Position numbers and translations under genes: made by a program
NCBI RefSeq assembly: GCF_003966695.1
Contig: NZ_AP018827.1
Location: 1,240,001-1,304,000 of the forward strand
Length of the DNA: 64,000 nt
Source: Asticcacaulis excentricus
Lineage (GTDB): Bacteria; Pseudomonadota; Alphaproteobacteria; Caulobacterales; Caulobacteraceae
Reading direction: 5' to 3'
Part shown: piece after piece, positions 58,289 to 64,000 of the stretch
Numbering within the stretch: position 1 is the stretch's first letter
Layout of the letters: the number at the start of each line of letters is the position of its first letter
The notes under the pieces: generated by a model
The model's input: the letters and a program-made list of their open reading frames with translations, nothing else
Database searches by the model: none
Told to the model about the DNA's origin: nothing

Positions 58289-59535
58289 ATCGGGTCTTCC
58301 AGTGAGCGGGCCAGAGGCGAAAACAGCTTCGGCCCTGTGGGCGTCATATACCAGCAATCCTCAAGCCGCACGCCGAATTCGCCGGGGATATAGATGCCCG
58401 GCTCGTCCGAAAAGCACATACCGGCCTCCAGCGGCGTCGCGTCATTACCGACCAGATAAGGCGCTTCGTGGCCGTCCATGCCGATACCGTGCCCGGCGCG
58501 GTGCGACAGACCCGGCAGGGTGAAGCCCGGCCCCCAGCCCTCCTTATCATAGAAGGCGCGCACGGCGGCATCGAGCTTCGCCACCGGCACGCCGATCTTT
58601 GCGGTTTCCAGCACGATCTCCTGCCCGCGGCGCACCGTGTCCCACACCTTGCGCTGCCGCGCCGTCGCTTCGCCATAGACCCATGTGCGGGTAATGTCGG
58701 ATTCGTAGTCGAGCAGCGCACAGCCGCAATCCATCAGGATCACCGAGCCTTCGCGCACCGTTTGCGGCGTCTTGGTGCCGTGCGGATAGGCGCTGGCCTC
58801 ATTGAGCAGGGTCAGGGCAAATTCCGGCGCGCCCCCCAGCGCCCGCGTGGCGTCGTTCATCAGGGCCGCAATATCGCGCGACGCCATACCGACCTTGATG
58901 TTCGCATGGACGTGACGCAGCGCCGCCAGCGTGATGTCGTTGGCCGTCTGCATGAGGGCCAGCTCAGCCGGCGACTTGATGCGGCGGCAGGCGGCCACCA
59001 GCGCCTCCCCCGATACCACCGCGAACGCGCCCTGCTGTTTGAGGCCATCGATGATGAAATAGCGCGTGGTCCCTTCGACGGCCAGCGTCCCGCTGGCCGC
59101 GCCGCGATCCTTCAGCGCACCGGCAATCAGCGCATAGGGGCTTTCGTCCTCGTTCCAGGTGCGGACATCGGCGGGAATTTCCAGCGTTTCGCGCGTGCGC
59201 GATTCCTCGAAATAAGGGGTGACGATAACGGTTTGTCCCTTGGCCGGGATCAGGGCCGCCGTCACGCGCTCAGACCGCCCCCAGCGCAGCCCCGTGAAAT
59301 AGGTCAGCGACGTGCCACCTTCGACCAACAACCCGGCGATCTTTTGCCGCTGCATCTGCTCTTGCAGCCGGGCGATGCGCGCCTGACGCTCCGCCACGCT
59401 GATGGGCTTGGCCCCCGCCGCCAGATTGGGCAGGCCCTGAGTCTGGGTCACGGTCTGAGTCTGGGCCTTCACGCCCGACGCCACGACCACACCCGAAGCA
59501 ACGGCCCCGCTCAAAAACGCCCGTTTGGACAACAT
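58285..59535 (-). CDS. M24 family metallopeptidase (Xaa-Pro aminopeptidase-like), exported
   Basis: 416 residues. The N-terminus SKRAFLSGAVASG resembles a Tat signal with KR in place of RR, followed by a hydrophobic stretch and SGVKAQ. Pita-bread domain with metal ligands: Asp in LMDCGC and SDITRTW, His in HRAGHGIGMDGHE, Glu in DEPGIY and VRLEDCW. A creatinase-like N-terminal domain precedes it. Cleaves X-Pro bonds, probably in the periplasm. Confidence 0.9.
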   Translation of the reverse strand: MLSKRAFLSGAVASGVVVASGVKAQTQTVTQTQGLPNLAAGAKPISVAERQARIARLQEQMQRQKIAGLLVEGGTSLTYFTGLRWGRSERVTAALIPAKGQTVIVTPYFEESRTRETLEIPADVRTWNEDESPYALIAGALKDRGAASGTLAVEGTTRYFIIDGLKQQGAFAVVSGEALVAACRRIKSPAELALMQTANDITLAALRHVHANIKVGMASRDIAALMNDATRALGGAPEFALTLLNEASAYPHGTKTPQTVREGSVILMDCGCALLDYESDITRTWVYGEATARQRKVWDTVRRGQEIVLETAKIGVPVAKLDAAVRAFYDKEGWGPGFTLPGLSHRAGHGIGMDGHEAPYLVGNDATPLEAGMCFSDEPGIYIPGEFGVRLEDCWYMTPTGPKLFSPLARSLEDPI

Positions 59536-59643
59536 GACCCCGCTCCTGCGCTCAAAATCGTATACGACCTAGCGCGGGTTTGAAGCGATTGGCAAGCGGC
59601 CAATGTGCTTTTGATCCACAACGAATCCTGTCAACTTAGAGTT

Positions 59644-60423
59644 ATGTTTGAGGATATCCAGAAGCGCGGCTTTCAGGTCGAATTTCACGCCCATGCCAGG
59701 GCGATATTGGGGACTGATTTCCCTCAGGCCATAGCCGAGCTTGAGGCCGTTCTCAGTACGCTTTCTATCCCGATTGAAGAAATTATCGGGAGTGGCGGGG
59801 GTGAGGCCAAGGGCACCCAGCGCCTGCGACGGGCACTGGCCCAAACTCACTGGCAAAAGGTCAATTTTACCATTGAGAAGTCTATCAACGGCATTCGGCG
59901 CGAGTCGATTTCCCACGAAGTCGATCACGTACGGAGCTTTGAAAACGGCACAATTGCGCTCGAAATCGAGTGGAACAACAAAGACCCGTTCTTTGACCGG
60001 GATCTGGAAAACTTCAAACGCCTGCACGCCGAAGGGGCCATCAGCGTTGGCATTATCGTTACGCGCGGCGAAACCTTGCAAAACAGCCTGTTCGATCTGG
60101 TGCGCCGCTACGCACAGGAGAAGGCCCTGACTTCGGTCGAAGACCTCCGCGCCATCGGCCTCAATCCGACACGGCCGCAGCAGGCGGATCTGACGCGGCG
60201 AATGCAGAACGGTACGGGTTTTGACGAGGCGTGGGCGCGGAACTTTGTCCAAAGCAAGTATGGGGCGGCGACAACCCACTGGCGCAAGCTGGAGGACCGC
60301 GTTCATCGCGGTGTCGGTAATCCCTGTCCGTTGCTGTTGATTGGACTTCCGGTCTCGGTTGTCACCTTCGGGGAAAATCTGGATACCGCCGCTATCGCAG
60401 AGGGCGACGAGGCGGAAATCTGA
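59644..60423 (+). CDS. BglII/BstYI-family type II restriction endonuclease
   Basis: 259 residues from the ATG at 59644; a GTG at 59605 is possible. The start QVEFHAHARAIL and the core ISHEVDHVRSFENGTIALEI-EWNNKDPFFDRDLENFK fit the BglII/BstYI fold. The Asp and the E-x-E (LEIEW) would be the metal-binding catalytic residues. A strand ISVGIIVTRGETLQ follows. The family cuts GATC-centred palindromes such as AGATCT or RGATCY; the actual site here is not known. It is less GC-rich than its neighbours. Tail-to-tail with the methylase, stop codons adjacent. The opposite-strand open frame is a shadow. Confidence 0.8.
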   Translation: MFEDIQKRGFQVEFHAHARAILGTDFPQAIAELEAVLSTLSIPIEEIIGSGGGEAKGTQRLRRALAQTHWQKVNFTIEKSINGIRRESISHEVDHVRSFENGTIALEIEWNNKDPFFDRDLENFKRLHAEGAISVGIIVTRGETLQNSLFDLVRRYAQEKALTSVEDLRAIGLNPTRPQQADLTRRMQNGTGFDEAWARNFVQSKYGAATTHWRKLEDRVHRGVGNPCPLLLIGLPVSVVTFGENLDTAAIAEGDEAEI

Positions 60424-61068
60424 TTATTCCGCCGCAACGGCTTTGGTCGCCGCGCTGTTGTGCGCGTAGGTGTCCCACGTAGGCGCGTAGCTGTCATCGG
60501 CCTGATTGCCCCACACCGTCCAGCCGGGGCGCGTTCCCCGCGAAAACATCTCCAGCCGTGGGCCTGGGCTACACGCTTCGATCAGTTCATACTGCTCATC
60601 CGGTTTGCGGCTATGCTCACGCTTGCGCGTGCCGATATAGTTGACCTGAGTACGGCCCGGTTGAAGCGTGCGCGCGTTCTTGCCGCGTACCCCGAACAGG
60701 ATGATTTCGGTTACATTGCGAAAATAAAAGCCGACGCCGCGACCGTCAGATCCACCATCCTTACGCAGCTTATGCCAGATGAGGTTTGACTTGTACTCAA
60801 ACCCCCACGCCTTCATCACTTCCAGACCGTCGGGTAAGAGCGCATTAGGCACCCAGAGATAGAGATGCGCCGTCGGTGCCAGCACCTGCGCTACGGGCAA
60901 GGCACAGATCTCCGGCAAGGTCATGGTACCGTAACGATTAAGCCGCTTGTGTTCGGGCGCGACCTTACCGGTACGGTTGACAAACTGCCAGGGCGGGTCC
61001 GCCAGAATAGTGGCGTACTTTGTCTTCCCGGCAGCGGCCAGAAAATCCTCAGCAGCAGAAGGTTCCAA
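60424..61068 (-). CDS. MT-A70 family DNA N6-adenine methyltransferase
   Basis: 214 residues from a TTG (61068) with GAGG eight bases upstream. The catalytic DPPW (ILADPPWQF) marks the MT-A70 class, together with LNRYGTMTLPEICALPV, LYLWVPNALLPDGLEVMKAWGF and a C-terminal TRPGWTVWGNQ. M.MunI and related methylases belong to this class. As it directly faces a type II nuclease gene, it probably protects the host at the same site. It ends one base from the nuclease stop. Confidence 0.88.
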   Translation of the reverse strand: MEPSAAEDFLAAAGKTKYATILADPPWQFVNRTGKVAPEHKRLNRYGTMTLPEICALPVAQVLAPTAHLYLWVPNALLPDGLEVMKAWGFEYKSNLIWHKLRKDGGSDGRGVGFYFRNVTEIILFGVRGKNARTLQPGRTQVNYIGTRKREHSRKPDEQYELIEACSPGPRLEMFSRGTRPGWTVWGNQADDSYAPTWDTYAHNSAATKAVAAE

Positions 61069-61306
61069 CGGACAGACCTCATAAAAACGAATCGCGCGAG
61101 CTTGTTCGCGATTTATTCTGACAGTAATGGAAGGCGGCCGCGTTTATCAAGGCACATAGTTGAGGATCGGGCTCAGCCACCGTTCCGGCCCTGCGGTGGC
61201 CTATTCGGCCAAGCGAAATCCAGATAGGTGCCGAAGCGGTTGGTCTCATAGCGCGGTTTTGGTCATCTCCATCCCTAACCTCACGCGAGTTGGAGTATGA
61301 CCGCCC

Positions 61307-62116
61307 CTACGGCGCGTTGCCGCCGCTGGCCAGCACCTTCATCACGCGCTTGGACGACGGCCGACCGCCCCACCCCTTACTCAGGTCAAGCTTGAGCATC
61401 AGCGTATCGCCTTCGACCCAGGCGCTGGGCGGGCGGCCTTCGATCAGCTTGACCTCCTGCACGGGGGCCAGAAGTTTGCGCCCCTTTGTGGTCGCCGACA
61501 TTTCGACAATGGCATCGGCGGTCACGGTCGCTGCGTCCGCAAACAGATAGTCCGCGCCCGGCGTCTGCACATCGGCCTCAAAGCGCACCAGACGGCTGAG
61601 GGCCGCCGAAGCTTTTTTGGAGGTACGCACCAGATGCTGGAACAGTTGCGACGGTGACATATGGCCGGGCTCAAAGGCTTCGGCGCGACCGGCCACGGCC
61701 ACCGGATCACCGGTCGGGCGGTCCTTGGAAAACAGGATCATGCCGCCCCAGCGCGTCGCCTTGAGCACGGGCTCGCCCAGATCGTTCTTGAAGATGATGT
61801 CGCCCATCGGACCGGGCGTCGGGGTAAGCGCCCACACCTCGCTGTCGCCATCGAACTGGATCAGCGGGTTGCGGCGGCTGCGGTCCAGCACGAAGCTGGC
61901 CCCGCGGTCAGTGGTAAAACGCGCCACGGTCGGCGGTGCATTGGTGCGCCCGTCATTGGGCGTCGCCCGGCCGATCAGCGAGTCGCGCAGGGTGCGTTCG
62001 GCCTGCGCCTGCGCCACGCCCGCAACCGGCAGGCAAAGGGCAAGGATCAGAAGGCAGAGCGCCCGGCAAAGGGTCTGAAACCGGGTGGGACGCAATGTGA
62101 ACTGAGGCTGTGTCAT
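61307..62116 (-). CDS. DUF4908 secreted protein
   Basis: 269 residues. Signal peptide ends around VAGVAQAQA. Family text: RTLRDSLIGRATPN, RGASFVLDRSRRNPLIQFDGDSEVWAL, GDIIFKNDLGEPVLKATRWGGMILFS. DUF4908 is found mainly in Caulobacteraceae; its function is unknown. An exported, beta-rich protein. The 238 bp on its 3' side, to the methylase gene, hold nothing recognised. Confidence 0.75.
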   Translation of the reverse strand: MTQPQFTLRPTRFQTLCRALCLLILALCLPVAGVAQAQAERTLRDSLIGRATPNDGRTNAPPTVARFTTDRGASFVLDRSRRNPLIQFDGDSEVWALTPTPGPMGDIIFKNDLGEPVLKATRWGGMILFSKDRPTGDPVAVAGRAEAFEPGHMSPSQLFQHLVRTSKKASAALSRLVRFEADVQTPGADYLFADAATVTADAIVEMSATTKGRKLLAPVQEVKLIEGRPPSAWVEGDTLMLKLDLSKGWGGRPSSKRVMKVLASGGNAP

Positions 62117-62279
62117 CGGGGCGTAAACTACGCACGGAAATGGGCGGAATTAGGACAGGCCGGAGGTGTCTTAAGGGCACTAATCGTTGAATTACAAGCG
62201 ATTGCGGCATTTTTGTCACAAAGCGGCGCGCGAATGATAACCGCTCTCAAACAGGCGTGCCGCAACAGCATAAGGTATG

Positions 62280-62311
62280 AAAAATCCCCCGCCATCGAGA
62301 TGGCGAGGGAC
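62280..62311 (-). terminator. Intrinsic terminator after phaB
   Basis: Minus-strand stem TCCCTCGCCATC/GATGGCGGGGGA (one mismatch) followed by TTTTT, about 40 bases past the phaB stop codon. Confidence 0.85.
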
Positions 62312-62349
62312 ACGTTCTCCGCCTATATGCGGCACAGCCAGCATAAGGC

Positions 62350-63075
62350 CTAGCTGGCCATATGCTGACCGCCATTGACGGCGATGGTGGCGCCGGTGAT
62401 GAAGCTGCCCATGTCCGACGCCAGGAAGGCAACGATTTCGGCGACTTCTTCAGGCGTGCCCAGACGTCCGACGGGGATGCCGGAGACGATCTTTTCCAGC
62501 ACCGCCGGGGCGATGGCCGAGACCATTTCGGTCGAGGTATAGCCGGGGGCGACGCAGTTGACCGTGATGCCCTTGGCCGCCGATTCGAGCGCCAGCGCCT
62601 TGGTGAAGCCGATCACGCCCGCCTTGGCCGTCGAATAGTTGGCCTGACCGGCCTGACCCTTCTGACCATTGATCGACGAGATGTTGATGATGCGGCCATA
62701 GCCGCGCTCACGCATACCTTCGATGACCGGGCGGGTCATGTTGAACATCGAATCGAGATTGGTGTGGATGACTTCCTGCCACTGCTGCTGGCTCATCTTA
62801 TGGAAGAAGCCGTCGCGCGTGATACCGGCATTATTGACCAGCACCTCGACCGGGCCCAGCGCGGCTTCAACCTCGGCCACAGCGCGCTGACAGTCGGCGA
62901 AATCGGCCACCGACCCCTTGACCACGAAGACGCCCAGTTCTTCGGCGACGCGCCTGGCGTTTTCTTCATTCCCGGCGTAACCGGCGGCCACCTTGAAGCC
63001 GGCGTCCTTGAGGCGCTTGGCAATCGCCTTGCCGATACCGCGCGTCCCGCCCGTAACCAATGCAACTCTGCTCAT
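62350..63075 (-). CDS. phaB: Acetoacetyl-CoA reductase
   Basis: 241 residues, short-chain dehydrogenase. Cofactor site TGGTRGIGKAIA, NNAGITRDGFFHKM, and catalytic Ser, Tyr, Lys in NISSINGQKGQAGQANYSTAK. The pattern INGQKGQFGQxNYSxAK is that of PhaB (NADPH-dependent), which makes (R)-3-hydroxybutyryl-CoA for polyhydroxyalkanoate. Downstream of phaA with a palindromic repeat in the gap. Confidence 0.95.
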   Translation of the reverse strand: MSRVALVTGGTRGIGKAIAKRLKDAGFKVAAGYAGNEENARRVAEELGVFVVKGSVADFADCQRAVAEVEAALGPVEVLVNNAGITRDGFFHKMSQQQWQEVIHTNLDSMFNMTRPVIEGMRERGYGRIINISSINGQKGQAGQANYSTAKAGVIGFTKALALESAAKGITVNCVAPGYTSTEMVSAIAPAVLEKIVSGIPVGRLGTPEEVAEIVAFLASDMGSFITGATIAVNGGQHMAS

Positions 63076-63112
63076 ATTTTTTATCCTGTAGGTTTAAAAT
63101 CCGGGCCCCTTT

Positions 63113-63235
63113 TCTCCTCCCCACCTTGTGGAGAGGGGAACCGCGAAGCGGTGGAGGGGTACGGCTCTGACGGTCATACCCCTCCGTCTGCTCATTTCAT
63201 TCGAATCCACCTCCCCACGCCGTGGGGAGGAGAGA
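63113..63235. repeat. Intergenic palindromic element, CCTCCCC type, between phaA and phaB
   Basis: Outer 12-bp perfect inverted arms TCTCCTCCCCAC (63113-63124) and GTGGGGAGGAGA (63222-63233). Inside are AACCGCGAAGCGGT and further CCTCCCC/GGGGAGG words. Same class as 44104-44254. Confidence 0.75.

Positions 63236-64000
<765 letters not shown>

Noticed and set aside
59569-60306. Minus-strand open frame opposite the restriction nuclease gene
   Set aside because: It has no family-like text, and the plus-strand frame fits a known nuclease fold with a catalytic E-x-E.

Overview
This is a GC-rich alphaproteobacterial chromosome segment, most likely from the order Caulobacterales and possibly close to Asticcacaulis. 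The evidence is the gene content: a DUF4908 secreted protein, a short adenylate kinase, an alphaproteobacterial-type dcw cluster, an S14 protein without zinc ligands, and a phaA/phaB pair. The genus is inference. No tRNA gene, rRNA gene, CRISPR array, prophage or intact insertion sequence was seen.

Layout. Positions 1-17.9 kb hold accessory and housekeeping genes: a truncated S9 peptidase, a coupled beta-helix/Sel1 lipoprotein pair, free methionine-(R)-sulfoxide reductase, EttA, a coupled pair of unknown membrane proteins, a MarR regulator, a co-oriented run of DedA, DsbB, Coq7, DUF1003 and VOC genes, a DegP/HtrA-like lipoprotein, two tandem TetA-like transporters and an NPP-type phosphodiesterase. 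Positions 18-40.7 kb, all on the minus strand, hold the ribosomal protein supercluster in reverse: str (rpsL-rpsG-fusA-tuf), then S10, spc and alpha through rpoA and rplQ. An AraC regulator and a FemAB-like acyltransferase sit between tuf and rpsJ, and a small unknown gene sits between rpoA and rplQ. Several hairpins and promoter-like sequences suggest the cluster is split into separately initiated or attenuated segments.

Positions 41-52 kb hold a GH13 amylase and the division and cell wall cluster mraZ-rsmH-ftsL-ftsI-murE-murF-mraY-murD. The cluster stops at murD within this window and carries a palindromic repeat between mraY and murD. Positions 52-64 kb hold an ABM-domain protein, a ParE-type toxin-antitoxin pair, the RNase P RNA gene, a peptidoglycan amidase, a TerB/J-domain protein, several DUF proteins, an M24 peptidase, a tail-to-tail restriction-modification pair (BglII/BstYI-type nuclease with an MT-A70 methylase), a DUF4908 protein, and phaB with a 3' part of phaA.

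Two classes of dispersed palindromic intergenic repeats recur. One has long inverted arms built on CACGGAT, CACAGAT or CACGAA units (8.75, 13.8 and 57.0 kb). The other is built on CCTCCCC/GGGGAGG units (44.1 and 63.1 kb, with a mini copy at 46.8 kb). All promoter, operator and terminator calls were made by eye from the sequence.
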